Translations under genes and position numbers: made by a program | Notes under the pieces: generated by a model | Databases searched by the model: none | Told to the model about the DNA's origin: nothing | What the model saw: only the letters and a program-made list of their open reading frames with translations | Part shown: positions 47,421-61,264 of the stretch, in pieces | Layout of the letters: every line of letters begins with the position of its first letter | Position numbering within the stretch: position 1 is the first letter of the stretch | Assembly (NCBI GenBank): GCA_004794785.1 | Contig: SJOL01007155.1 | Span: 215,396-279,395 of the forward strand | DNA: 64,000 nt | Source: Opisthorchis felineus | Lineage: Eukaryota; Platyhelminthes; Trematoda; Opisthorchiida; Opisthorchiidae | Direction of reading: 5' to 3'

Positions 47421-50400
47421 CAGATGTAAGTATGCCAGTTACTTTGTCACGACAGCCAAACTGCTCGCTGAAGAGGCACGTGCCTACTTATCGGAACGTT
47501 CGAAGCTACACACGTTTGCAAATGACGGGCAGACAAAACAAGTGCTATGATTTCTATCTGACTAACTGAAACTGAGAAACGTGTTTCCTAAACTGAGTGA
47601 CTAAAAAACCCGTGTACATCATATCAGAGAGCAGGCTTAGCGAGGCAGACAGTTATCCCTTTAAAGAAGCCATTTCAGGAGAGATCAGTCTTCATAGGTT
47701 TCCCATTGTGTGCTAAACCAATGACGCTTTTCATGACTTACAGGCAATCGCGTCATATTAACAGAACGAGATAGAAACTAAGGACGGTACTATGCAAAAT
47801 CTGTGATAAGTTGGCAGGGACACATGAGCACATACCTAAACCGTTTCAGTTATACCCGAGATCACCACCACAAAACATCTAACGGGCACCGATCACTAGA
47901 TGAGCACAACATAAACCTTTACCACCATTTTGACCTTCAAAGATTTATAGTTATCCAGCACTGTTGAATTCGCAGCCATTTACCATTTAATTCCGTCTTT
48001 ATGCATACAAAAATAGCTCGTGACCAAGATAGCACTCGCCTGTTAGAACAACTACTACCCGCACTAATTGCCTTCACTTTCCTCACTTCTGTTTAGCAGT
48101 AACTATTAATTTTATCACCCTTACTTAGCTCAGTAACCAAAGTACGTTATATCACGAATAAGTCTGAGTTTCATCAGTTTCTCACCTTCTTTCAACGGTT
48201 ATACTCTTCTCAGAAGAAATCGCCCACAAGGCGGTCCCCCACAAGAGGAACAAATGCGTTATAGCAACCAATGCGAAAGAGTGTGGACGAAATCCTAATA
48301 CTCACTGAGCTGTCTGCATAGGCCATCTTGCGAAGGTCAAGTCACGGGATAGGCGGACTGGAGGCTCGAAAACGACGAAAAAAATATCGATTAGAGCTCA
48401 GTATAGCCTGCAAAGTTACAGACAAGAAGCAAGTTGAGAGCGGATGAAGGATACTGTGCAAAATGAACGAATGAAATCAGTCGAATGGTGCATTCTGCGA
48501 AACTTTCAAAGGTTCCTTTTCCAGTGATGTTTAAAAAAGTTCAGCTATGAGATGAAGTGCCTATTAGGCGTTGGAACCTCAGACGTACTCTACAGTGTCC
48601 AGCACGTAATTATCCTAATGGCGACTCGAGGCAGCCAAAAATATTGGTGGTCAACTGACAAGCCATAGTAAGCACACGGTCGTTCCGTGATCACGTCGTA
48701 CAGCATGCAAATTCGGATGGCGGAAAACGAGCTCTACTCCCAACGACCTTCTTTACGGAGAGCCAAATCACCGTTTGCCACTGGGGGGGGGGGTTCATAT
48801 TGTTCTTTGTTACAGAGGAGTAGTTAGCGTTGTTGCCATCAGTGCGAAGGTAACATGAGTCGGCCGGTTCGGTTGTACTCATTCTGTCGTGACATGTGTG
48901 CAACAACGGGGAGGGGAAAATGAAGCAAGCACAGAATGGGACCTGTATTGCAGGAAAGCTGTATGTAAAAATTGCAGTCTTCGTCGCCTGACCAGAAAAA
49001 CTGGGGATATACAAATTTTCAGGTTCTGAAAAACAATCAGTACATCCATTTCGAGGTGATGTGTCACCTCTGATACAAAAGTTTCGTCAGACCAAATGGC
49101 TAGGTTGTGAGCCTGAACAAGTTTTAAGGCAAATGAAGAGCCAGTCAGTAGGATCTATTCCAATCTTCCAAGCAGTGTTCGGTGTCGGTTAGGTCTTCGT
49201 TAGTTATTGAGGGTGACCAATTTTCTAGGTGGGAAACTTACATGAAATGGGGTCAGGTTTGAGGTGTGTTTCTCAAGGTTAAGAACAACTAGGTTTAAGT
49301 ATCCTATCAAGCAACGTTTACGAGTTGCAGTAGTGCCACGACCATCAGGTTCATAAACTTCAAGAATAGGAGTTAAGCTGAACTCACTGATTTAGATCAC
49401 AACTATTTCTGTTAATGAAACCCCTCAACTAATGACTGCGCAACACAACGTGTCACCTTGGGTGATATGAAGACTCTCACCAATTTCACTCCCTCTAGTC
49501 AATTCACGCTTGGATGTTTCGTCATTTCCGAACATCACTTGCTATGGACTGAATCCTAGCTTCACCTCAGAACTTCGGAATTTTCGAAATCTGTTCTACG
49601 TCCTCTGTTTGGTACATCTCATGCTATCGCCCTGCCCGTGACCAGTGCCATTTCTCCATTTCTTGGTGGTTTGCACACTTTCCTGAGCGCTACCCTAGTG
49701 TTATCCGTGTCTATTGACGTCGGTTTGGAGTGATGTTCAGCTGACCTCTTCTGTGTACAGTGTTCTAACTCTGCTAAACAGTCGAAAAAACTAGTGTGTA
49801 GCGCTTTAGAACGATCCGATGAGTAATGTGAAACGGCTTCCGCATCTTTTAATTAGAGGTTTTGATTTTTTTCACCACTCGCATGTTATACGGTCCAGAA
49901 ATGGATAGTCCACCCGAAGACAATTTCATTCATCGAGGTAACGAAGTTCTAGCAACGAGTGTTTATTCACTGTGATTAGCACTTTTTGACCTCGATGACA
50001 TCATTACATCTAGTTGAATTACTATCCGATACTGAGCACACCGCTTCCCAATACACTGGTGTGAGCCCCAGTGCATACGCCCACAGAGTTGAAATATTCG
50101 GAAGGACAGGGGTTTTCTAAGGTTTTTGTCCATTACAACTTATAAAAAATTCATTTAACGCTTACGGAAAGGCGACAGATCGTGAAGCAGCAAGGTCATG
50201 TGTGCAGGTGTTGACGCCGCATAAATAGTGCGTGCCTCTCGGTGGCGTGAGTGGACGTTAAAGGCAGCCAATCAGATGGCGCGCGACAGCCACCACATCG
50301 TCCTGTTCGTTGACGTTGTCGAACGAACGATTCGCTGAGTAATTGCAGGAAACTACTCACTCACATAATACCTCTAATACATAAAATTCTAGAGGGTTAC

Positions 50401-52838
50401 AAAAACTTTCTGAGGGGAACTACAAACACAACATGCAAACAAACATGCAACTTTAGAATTCTATTCCCTGGATTTCAATGCAGTCCTACAGTCGTGTCAC
50501 ATTCATAAAACGGCCTGGAAAACGAGTTTAGATAGAACCATTCTGAAGAAACTCTTTTCACTCTGAACGGAGTTAACTACGGACCCAGCATGTTGACTTC
50601 TGTCACTTTGACAAAAGGAACGTACGTAATTATCCTAACACTACGGTAACGACTCACCTATGTGCGTCGCTCCATATTATTCCCCTTGGCATGATATCAA
50701 AATATTGGTAGCTCGGATGCGTTAATTGGTTTTAGATCAGGTGGTTGTTGATCTGTTCGCGGGGCTCGAAAATCTGCTTGCAGACGTTTCATCACTAATC
50801 GTGGAGACATCATCAGTACACGCCGTGTTTCTATGTCCTGAAAATCAATCATTGTGACTGTGCACAGGCCCTTGATGGAGATGGTGCGTTTTAGTGATGT
50901 GGAATACCACAAAACCGCTGCTTCTTAAGTTTTTTCCTATATCACCCACCCATATATCAAGTAATCCATCAATGGAAAACTTGTCTCAACCAACAAACAT
51001 AGCTGCTAATATGAAAGTCGGTGTTTTATGTTTATATGAATGCATTTTATGCTCCGAGACGAGCGTTCGTAGTGAAACGAAACTCGGTTCATTTGGTTAC
51101 CGACTTATGGGCTTAATAGTCTAGATTCCCCCATCTTATTTAACATTCCAAAATATTCATTGGTTAATAGGAGGAGTTTTGCCACGGTTTCCGAGATTTC
51201 AGTCAAAGGCTTAAATGTAGGTTGATCGATGCTTCGTACTCCACTATATCATGTCCAAAACAATTTTTACGCGTAACCAATTATATTCTTCAGCAGTTGC
51301 CATAACGACAGTCCTGGAAGACGGTGGCCTACAAAGACAGGAGTGAAAGTTCAAAGAACTAACTGCAAAATGTTCAAATCAGCTGCAGTACTTTTTCTAC
51401 ATGGTAACGTTTAACAGTTTTGGAAAGTAGTGGTATCGAATTTATTTCCTTTATCATGGTAAAGATTGCATCACCATTCGTAGAGTCACCTGTGCTTTGG
51501 AAATACCATCAAAGACAAACACTACTGACGGACAGCTTCTCCCCCGGACCGTTTCTTGGAAGTCTACTTTGTGAAGTGGTTTGTATTGTGAGGTGGTTTG
51601 TTCATCCCAAACAGTAATCCCATAACTTAATTAGCATTTCAAAACTAAGAATCCTATTCAGTGAATTAATCTTTCAAGGGTCATGGCTTCTCCAAACAAA
51701 TATGATTCTAGTATTTTCTGCTTAGGATACCCACAGTATCAGCAGGAAACTAGTGATACTAGTCGATGGTTTAGACGCTAATCGGCTGATGACAAGTTTC
51801 AGTTTTATTTGATTTTTGCGTTCCTAAATTCGTGGATCAGATCGAGTTCTCGTGTCTTCATCTCTTCCACTGTATTCTTTGTAGACGTTTAAAAGTCATA
51901 GTTAGTAAGTAGGTTGTGAGTTTTTCCGAATGTTCACCGGAAAGAGACACCTATTCACGGGTTTTCTTATAAGGACAAAGGAAACGGATTCACCCGTCGC
52001 CAGATAGCTAATTGCGCATGTCTGTACCCATCATAAGGCTTTTTGAGCGATGTGAATGTGAGGGAATACGACATTATGCCCAAGAAACGGTGTACTTAAG
52101 AGGAAGGGACTATGAAAACCAAAAATTTGTTCTTGATGGTATACCTGATGAACTGTTTGAAACGTTAGGAGTTAATTCAAAGTAATCGAGACCGAAGTTT
52201 GTCATATTATGGTGATTCAATGTCTAACATTATGAAGCAGCAATAAATTGCAGTGAACAAAGAAATTTCACGCTTCCCCACACTGACCACTGAAAAGTCT
52301 GTGTTGTTGATGGTTACCATATTCATTGGATCAGTGTACTCACCCATGCTTGGACAATTAGATTTTTTAATCTAAATTACCGTATGGGGTCACACAAGAA
52401 GTAAAAATCAGGCAACCAGGTGGATTTGAGTATTTAAAAATATTGCATCACTTTGGACAGGAATATCGTTCAGCAACTGACAGCTGCAACAAAGACCAGT
52501 GAATCCAAGACGGGATTGCCACCTGACCCAGGATATTTTTTGAATAACATTGCAGAATAATTTTTACCCGGCCATTGGTAAGATTCCAGATAATACTCCT
52601 ACAACAAGCGAAAACTTCTGAACAAGGATCCTTCTTCTTTTGGAGGGAGGGAAGTCTATTAAGACTTACTGTGTTGACTGTTATACTTTGTCCCCTCATA
52701 CAAGTATGATGGATTTAATTCCATAATTCCTTTGGTTCTGGGATTGTATGACTCGAGTATATCGACCACGTGAACATAATCTAAGAGTTGGCATTTGCAT
52801 CCACATTCATCTGATTTAGCTCGTTTGGAAACAACGAA
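47421..52838. other. Intergenic spacer upstream of annexin copy 2
   Basis: No gene recognised. A run of 11 G lies at 48783-48793. Short frames such as 48691-49014 and 50697-50912 (minus) show no known motif. Confidence 0.45.
48783..48793. repeat. Poly-G run (11)
   Basis: Eleven consecutive G residues in intergenic DNA. Confidence 0.95.
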
Positions 52839-53021
52839 ATGACAGGTATAACAGCTAGATTATTTCATCAGTTCCCCGAGGAAAACTTGCGTAAAGAAAA
52901 CAGTCGTGGAAATTACTTCGGATTTTTGGCATTTGTATCTGTTTGTGTTATAGTTTTTTACTTCATTGCCCGCCATTACAGTTTGAACCAAACATCGGCT
53001 GTCGGGTTGAGTCCAGAGTAA
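52839..53021 (+). CDS. Possible small single-pass membrane protein or exon
   Basis: The 60-codon frame has a polar, charged first half (ARLFHQFPEENLRKENS) and a clear hydrophobic segment at residues 26-43 (YFGFLAFVSVCVIVFYFI), followed by RHYSLNQTS with a potential N-glycosylation site. The TAA stop overlaps a GTAAGT donor consensus (53018-53023), so this could equally be an exon that splices before the stop. I do not recognise a family, and no neighbour supports it. Confidence 0.22.
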   Translation: MTGITARLFHQFPEENLRKENSRGNYFGFLAFVSVCVIVFYFIARHYSLNQTSAVGLSPE

Positions 53022-56000
53022 GTAGTACTGCCCAAAACAGCGGACCTGATAAAGTGCTACAGAAGTAGTGTGGGGTAGAAGGAAACAGCGTTGTGTCGGG
53101 AGTATGTCAGTGGTGTATTTTAGTCAGCTGTTGCAGACTGGTCCGTAGGTTAATCGGCAAATCCATAGTGCTGTGGCTCAGTATCCAGCTAATGGAAAAC
53201 CTCTGTGGTCGTAGATTACGGTGGGCACCCACAGCAGCGAAAGTGAGAATTTAACATGACGAGCGATCTCAAGCGAATCTCAAGCGATCTCAAAAATCGC
53301 ATGATATGAGTTCAGCTGTCCTCTTTAATTATCGGTTAACTTTCACTGAATATGCCAGTCCTGGTTCAGCCACCTTCAAGCGGTAGCCTACTCGACATTC
53401 ATAAATGCCCTCACTGGGGGTGTGTTTTAAAGTTCACTTGATTAGGCTTTCTTGGATAGGTCCAAAGAAACAGTGATCCGAGAATAGGATTCGATTCAGC
53501 GAAATTTCATGAGGCCGTCTCTTCAAATCAACCAGAATCAGCGATCCATGCACCACATCATTAAATCAATTGAATAGTTCTGGTGCTGCAAATACACAAG
53601 ACCGCGTGATGCAGGTGAGTTTACTGAGCATATCTTAGCGCGCTAAAAATTTCAGGTTCCGACAAGATTACTCTTGTGGCGTTCACGAAATTTGATGTGA
53701 CGCTCAAAACGTAGCGAGACCTAATGGCTGAAAATATTGCCATTGAAACTGGTGGTAACGAGAACAAGCAAGCCAGTCACAGTATAAATTTACTCATTTA
53801 ACGCAACTTACTCCTATCAGCAGATAAGTTAACCACACCCAAACTCCAGTTACCTAGCTCCAATATGCCTAGCTCCACCAGTCATACTCACAAGTTCGAC
53901 TTTGTTTAATCCGGTCCAATGGGATCGCTAGTCAGTCTTATTCATTTAAGTGACCTCAGTTTAACTAGCGAGTCCAGTTCAATTTGCCATTTTTTGTATG
54001 ACCACTGTCATTTATTTGCCGTGGAAAGCCGACCACGTCAACTAACCACAGGTACATTTGAATAAATTATATCGATAAGAAATCACATCGCTTGTCTAGT
54101 TTGACCTGCACGATCTGAATGCAGCCCTTTTCCGAAAAACCAGGTAAAAGGCAGAAATCTACCTCATTTCCATAGACGGTGGCATGTTTCACAGTGACAG
54201 TTTCGGATCCTTTGAGCCAATAATGATTTCATGGTTTGTGGTGAACAGGCAGCAATGGGAACTGTAAAGTTAAGCTTAGCGAATGTATACATTTTAGTTT
54301 GTCTGCACACCACTCAGTAAACCAATAGTTTGTTATTATAAGCTTTGATCAGTTTGGTTGGGAACGTATCACCACCAAGCGAATGTTGAATACCCTAAAA
54401 CAAAGCCCGCAAAGCATGAGTCGATCACCTGAACGATTAGTCAGCAAGTTATGCTGAACGAACTCAAATGTAGTCGGACAAAAGAGCAAGAGTTGGACTA
54501 GTTGTGACATTTGAGTTCCCCGAATAAACTTCTTTTTTACAGTACAGAAAAAATGGGTGGACCTCACCAGATGAATAACGCACTTTAAAGAATATTGCAA
54601 ATTTTCGGTGTTTTTTTTCTGATTTAAATTTAGCAGTAACAAGCAATATGGTGTTGAAGCTGAAGCATTTGGTTTACCGTCGACCCTCTGGAGAGTAACT
54701 TTGTGATAATTGAGGATGCTGCAAACTTAAACAGCAAAACCGGCAATTAATCTGTCCCATAGATGTCTTACGCGGTTTGCCTATTTGAGTAACCGAATTT
54801 GGTTGTTTTCCTATTGTCCAAACAACTGAGTCTGATGTACTTTAAACGACTGTCCAGTGAAGACTCACCTGCCAGTGTTAAGGTCAGATAGCGTTGTACT
54901 TCGTCTACCCTTAATATGTGCTCGGTTCGTTCACAATGACCGGGCCTTTTTTATTCACATGGTCAGGTGTGTGAGATCATCGCTTTTCCTTTTGACTTCC
55001 ACAGTCACGACCTCTGAGGCGCGGTTGGCTCAAACGTAAGCGTTCAGTCAGTAACTGTTTCAGAACCGCCGACCTGACGTATTGCAAGTTTTATATCGTT
55101 GTTCGTGATGTATACACATTGTATCCAGACTCGCTGACGACTACTCAGTCTGCCCCATCGATCGTTGCAGGCAAAGCCAGAGAATGCGTTCAGCCACAGG
55201 TGCTGCCTTTTTTAAATGCGCACCTTCCTAACTACGCAACGGTTTGTTTTATCACACTAGCAGAGTAAAATTTCGCAACTATTTAGGCTGATGTCAGATT
55301 GGGATGAGACTACACCAGCCGGCTTAAGAAAGCCTTCGTCACTGACGGTCAAAAAGAAAAATTATACAAACGTAACGAATATGTTACTCACTTAATCTTC
55401 TAACGTTTATTGTTACTTCCTACTTTCGCAAGAATTCTGTTGGCCTTGATCTCATTTTTGTACACTATATTAACAACTGACCTGGCATTGCAATTGGAAC
55501 CGCAGTGTAACAACGCGCAACGTCCCAGATAATGGCCGGAAGTAAGTCGTACTATCGTTACATATTACTCGTGTGTCCGATTTTATTGCTAACACCATGC
55601 CAGACCAAACCACAGTGCACTTAAACATTTGCAAGGCCATCTTTGGGTCTTGTAAGCCATGAATGTAGACGTGAAGGCAGCAAGGATGTGAGCTAGCTGA
55701 TTTGAAGAGATTAACCGCAACAGAAGAACCGGATGTATCGAGCATTCAAAAAAAAGGATATTTTGTTTGAAAGGAGGGAAGTTCCAACGGTTTTTAGCCT
55801 GCCCGGGTTTCTCCCAGCGCACTTGTCTGGTCCGTTGGTCCAATTCCTTGTGGTATTCACATCACGTTCAGATTCTAGATTTCTAGACTTTTGGACTTCT
55901 CATAATTCCGAGCCTTCAAAATCCACATGACCTTTAGAAATAGTCTCACTTTGACGAGAACGAGGGCGACAAAGGTCAACACTAAAGCTAGTCATGCGCC

Positions 56001-57727
56001 AGACCAAAACATATTTCATACCTGGATGTTTTCAAGGCAGATTTCCTGGAGTCATCCCAGCTTTACGCTATTAGCAAATACAACGAATAGAACAGACATC
56101 ACCTTCATCGACAAAGTCAAAATGAAACTTGAGAAAAGCAACACGGTGTGGAGGTGGCATTTGTTAATATCAACGTTTGATGTGTAGTCCTTCAATGCAT
56201 ACTTGGAAATTCCACTATAAGGTTATAGAGGCCAATTTCGTAGACTAACTAGAGTTTGTGATTTTTCCGGCAGAGCTCCTGAGCTTCATTTACAAATTCA
56301 CCAGAGGATCCAGTGAAGAGTTACTAGGATCTTACGATGGTAACTGTAGCTGGCCGAATGTGGAGTCTGCAGCCAAGTTTCTACACAGCGTGCACAAAAT
56401 CATCCTAAAGTGTACTCAGTTAGTGCTTAAAGGATGTCAGGATATTATGTGAAGACCGCCAGCCAGAATAGTCTAACTATTATCTGAAAACGTCCGTGAA
56501 CACGCTATGTTCAGACTACGCACAAAGTTCAACTGAAGCGACCATTTCCAGTTAGGTATCATCTTCTCAGCGCAGCAAGTGGGGCTACTTACCCAATGTG
56601 TGAGTGAGTATGGGGTGTCCCTAGGGAACCTGATACAAGTCTTGTCTTCAGAATCACTTGGTATTGTTCAAGTGAGCCTTGTTTTATTCACTCATCCAAG
56701 TACGCCACACATTTTGGCGTGGTTTGATGACTGAAAATCAGTTTGCCGTGTACATCATCCAATGATGGAGCTGGGGAGATAAAGTTGAAAAAGGCTCACT
56801 GCGACTATCGTGACACCTTGTAATTGGGCCTTACAGTAAAATTTAATACAATAGGTTACACAACCTATATTAATCTCCAGCCAATTTCGTCCCTTTTCGC
56901 TTCAAGATGGCAGGCTTTTTTCTCTCGCTCCGGTTGACCAATTACTATTGATGGGTTGGAAGATACATCTGTCGGACTTCGTCGGCACTGCAGATGTCAA
57001 TGCCTCACAAGCAGAAGGGGTTGAAGCCATATTTTGATCGCAGATGTTTTAGGAGATGACTCTAGGATATAAATTGTGCTCACGAACGTCCTGTCCCAAC
57101 TTGGCTCTTCTAATGGCACCGCACAAGCCTCACAAACACTGTTAGGAGTACATTGATGCGAATCGAATACAGAGTAAGCAGATGAAGCTACACATCTCAT
57201 AGTTGGCCTGACTGTTTATATGCCACCACAGTGAATTAAATACAGCTAACTTTTGGTCCTGGTTTGCTTTGCTCGTATCCGAAAGACCAATCAAGCAATT
57301 TACGGCAAGTCTTCACTACGAATCGATATCTGAACATGCGATCCATTCCGATTACTGTCACAATATAGGATTATGGTATACTGAACTCAGCTAATTCAAC
57401 ATCTACAGTGACACAAGTAGCTGGCACCGTACACTACTCATCTGGCATGCTCTGTATATGAGAGATTTGCTTTCATAGATTGAGATCAATAGCCACAGAA
57501 GTTCAATACACCAAATTGGTATTCGTAATCAAGTTTTGCGCAAATCACTATGTAAATTTCGTTGTGTTCTATTGTGTTCCGCTTTTTCATCGTCATACTA
57601 ATGTGCGCGGTGATAAACAACATTTGAAACTGAACATTTCAAAGATCATGTGACAAAAATAGACGAAATGTGACCATGGTTAGATGGCATCCAAGTATGA
57701 AATTGCAATCATTCCACACTTTCAATA
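53022..57727. other. Intergenic spacer with no recognised gene
   Basis: Frames of up to about 97 codons occur, none with a known motif. The frame at 56258-56452 starts after a tttttccggcag acceptor-like site, but has no partner. Confidence 0.45.
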
Positions 57728-58121
57728 TATCAGGAAGGTCAGATTCCTGAAAGCAACCACTGAATGCCCGAAATCTACTGAAACCCTCAGCTCCACTAGA
57801 TGCTGACGTCAGACAACGCCCACTCAATATGCAGCGAGTCACAGCCTCGTACCAAAGCCAGACAGCGTGCGTCAGCATTGGATCGGCGTCAGACAACGCC
57901 CACTCAATATGCAGCGTGTCACAGCCTCGTACCAAGGCCAGACAGCGTGCGTCAGCATTGGACCAAGTTCAGACAGTGTCCCCCCAATAAATAGCTTGAA
58001 GCCGTTGTACTTCTTGCACTTGCACTCGCACTCGCTTGTTCGGAATAGAGCTGTTGTGTTCCCTTTTGTGAGTCTTTTTCCGGCACTAGGCACTGGAGCG
58101 GGGTCAGCAGCAGATATAACA
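57728..58121 (+). mobile_element. Solo-LTR-like element, copy B
   Basis: This copy has the same 394-bp length and ends (TATCAGG to ATATAACA) as copy A, about 97% identical. Flanks are CAATA and CCATA, a 5-bp duplication with one change. The 80-bp units start at 57805 and 57885, the CRE palindrome TGACGTCA is at 57804-57811, and AATAAA follows the units. Both copies point to the right. Confidence 0.7.
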
Positions 58122-58574
58122 CCATACTTCATAAATGCATCACCACAATGTTTCGTTTTCGGTTCCGCTTTGTTCGTATATCAAGACTTCTGTTTTCTCT
58201 CGATCAAAAAATTTTTCTCTAGTTGGTCACAGTTTTCATGCGTTAAACAGACATTAGACCAGTGTAGTGCGACATTAATCTGTGGGAAGAGAAGGTCTCT
58301 GTCATGCAGGTGGGCCGCACAGGTTGTTTTAGAAAAGTTTGAAAATCGTGATTATTACTCTTTTGAAACGACGACTTTTCTATCGGTTACAAGCGTTCTT
58401 CAGTTGGTCGGACAAATTTGTTACTGTGATAGTCTTACTGGAAATGGATCACTGAAGGGCCTCAGCAAAACAAATCAGGCGGTCCAGTTTCAAACCATCG
58501 CCCTTCCACAAGGTCAAAAAAGGTCAAATACAGAGCTCATAACGGATGTTCTCGACCCTCTATGCTGTTATTAA
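57867..58574 (+). CDS. 235-codon open frame running out of the LTR-like element
   Basis: This is the longest open frame in the window. It begins in the second 80-bp unit of copy B; the first 83 or so codons lie inside the element and the rest in flanking unique DNA. No motif is recognised. Copy A is also open through the same segment, which follows from the high identity. It is most likely a chance frame. Confidence 0.12.
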   Translation: MRQHWIGVRQRPLNMQRVTASYQGQTACVSIGPSSDSVPPINSLKPLYFLHLHSHSLVRNRAVVFPFVSLFPALGTGAGSAADITPYFINASPQCFVFGSALFVYQDFCFLSIKKFFSSWSQFSCVKQTLDQCSATLICGKRRSLSCRWAAQVVLEKFENRDYYSFETTTFLSVTSVLQLVGQICYCDSLTGNGSLKGLSKTNQAVQFQTIALPQGQKRSNTELITDVLDPLCCY

Positions 58575-61264
58575 AATTGAGATGAATGCCTGGAATTAAA
58601 CTTTCCGGGAGATAGAGACATAGGAGATAACTGGTTGCACACATTTTTTATGAATGTGGCAGATTCTTTTGACTGATGCCTGAACCAAACTTACAGTGGC
58701 ACCAAGTGTCACCCATTTTATGTGGAAAAAATCACTCAGAAAATGCAGACAGGATGTACCATTAGACGGCGGGAAGTGTTGAAAACCTCTGAAGAATAAA
58801 CACTCTAGAGGAGCGAAAAATTTATCTGCTAAGGGCTACTGGAAGAAATTACTGTGCACGTATCAACCATCTGTTCGTTATCTGCTACAACTCTGGAAGG
58901 TGTAATCTGTGGTTAGCCTCTGTACCATGAGCGGGGAACCACTTGAATCAGTCATCATCAATTTAATCGCCAGCCAAAAATACCAATACAGAGCTCCTTC
59001 ATATCCAATCAGAACATTTAAGAAACCATTTTTAATGCTACATAGTTATTCAACAATGCATCTCCAAACAAATTTGTGCTCCTTGTGCGTTTCGGACCTT
59101 TGCCGGTAACCTAGTTGTCAGTTCCCTTGTATCTGAAATCACAGCATTTTTCTTCGCATGCTCCATAGTTAACAGATAGTTTTCCCTTGGATCTCCAAGT
59201 ATATTACCAACAGTAAAGAATGTCACTTATTACAGCGAGCCGTTGTGCATCTGGCCATACTCCATACACCGAACTCAACAACAAAGGGACATCGATTACC
59301 AATCATGCATTTCACATGTGCTACACATGTGTTATACCTGTTGTTTAAACTGCTCTTACAACGAAACTGGCTATTATTAGACCAATTTTCCAAAGAGTAA
59401 CCAGGTATCTTTGGATCTCAGTGTACAGCTTCCAGGGGAGACCAAACCATCAAATGGATGGTTACACTCAGTACAGGGCATGTTCCAGCCGATTTATGCC
59501 TCAGTGTCCCAGTAACAATTGACTACTGGCTTAACGCCTGACTACTAAATGGCATGTTAATGAGCATTTCCCAGGAAGCACTGTTAAGATAATTCGTCTG
59601 GGAGAAGTGTCGTATCTTGTTGAAACTTGAAAGAATTGACGGACAAGGCCAGCGCATTGGTATAAACAACTAACTCCGGTACTCATTGTTATTTCACCAC
59701 GCTTAGACGGACAGGTGGCTCTCAGAAAGAGTCTGCGTCCATGTCTTCCTATCTTATTCCCCTGGCATTTTATTCCATCGGCTTGTGTAGCTTGCGTGTA
59801 GCATCACCTTCGGCAACATGCAAACCACTTGTGGATTACGCACCAGACAGAATCGGTCAGTAAACCAGTTGCTGTTGACCAGAGATCCGTTTTGGATGAA
59901 AGCCAACAAGGTAAATTATGGAACATTTGAGTGCATCAGTACATTCTTTATATACTATTTATAGTCTCCATATCATTTATTCCATCATTCAGAAAGTACA
60001 TTATCAATTGCATTGCCAAGACAACCGTCAATCACTCACTCGCTCAGGCATTCACTAAATAAATAAATAAATAGATGAATAAATAGCCAATCAGTCAGAA
60101 GCAAGTAAAACAGGCTGGACTCAAGGTTTTGATTGATATCTGAGTGAAGGACCATCGAACCCACTAATCGATCAATCAGCCAACCACAGTCAACCGTTCT
60201 ATTGTTCGAAGCCACCAGCCAATCAACACACGGTGTTCAGCTATGGCATACTTTCGGTGCATATTTACCACGTAACCCGAATAATGAATTCAGGCTATTG
60301 CACAACCGAAATGGTCAAACATTCACAGAACCGAATTAAGTATTAGGGGTCGATTCAAGCCACGGGACTTCCGGTTGGAAGCTTCCGTCCTGATTTCTAA
60401 CCACCTCAAATTCGAAGCAGCGAACCACCTCAAACTTGGGAAGCAGGCACCAAACTGTCAACTAGCAGCCTGCTTGCAACTAAAAAAGGTTTACATGCTA
60501 TATAGAATTACCAAAGCTTAACTGTTCTCCTGAGAATTCGGGCAGCAGTAACCTCATAAGTTGTGTGCCCATTTCATCGGAGTTCGACCACGACAAAATT
60601 ATCTTTCTTCGGTTTCTTCTGCACAAAGATACGAAGCACTGGGATCCCTATTTCTTGAAAGCGCCACTTATCTAGATTTTTACTCTACCGGCGTTTGTTA
60701 ACTAGTACCAGAGGTAAAATGACACCCACAGAAGGGATGGAGAGACTAAAAGCATCAAGTTCAGTCAGCTTCAGATCGGTTTATATCCATTCTGTGGTTT
60801 TTCGAAGCAATAAGATCCCAAACAATGCTTCAAGAGAAGCATGACCTAGGTTGTCGATGATGTTTTGCCACCAAACAAGTTCCTGTGGAGTGAATAGATA
60901 TATAGGTATTGTGTATAGGTACTGATGGCTGTCCTAACCTAGCGTCGGCATAAAACCACTGCTGGCAAGATTACTCTATCTGGAATTAGCCGCGACTGAG
61001 CAGATCTCTACTTGTTCGTGGGCAAAAATTTCTAACTAGTTATGGGTGGCTGTTATGCAAATGGTATCATCATGTGAGGCGTTCAAAAGCGAGCATCGGA
61101 GAGTCAGCACCCTCCAGTCATGGTGAGTACTGGTGCTGAACTAAAGTGACTGAACGTTAGTGTTCCCTAGATGCATCTATACTCATGACTCTTCTCTGTT
61201 GTACGTCTTCACTGGAACCCATCGACTACGCAAAATTCTAGGTCCAAATCTTAGTCGCTAATTT
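58575..61264. other. Intergenic spacer with no recognised gene
   Basis: An AAAT-type microsatellite lies at 60057-60087. Nothing else was recognised. Confidence 0.5.
60057..60087. repeat. AAAT microsatellite
   Basis: Imperfect aaat units, interrupted once by agatg. Confidence 0.85.
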
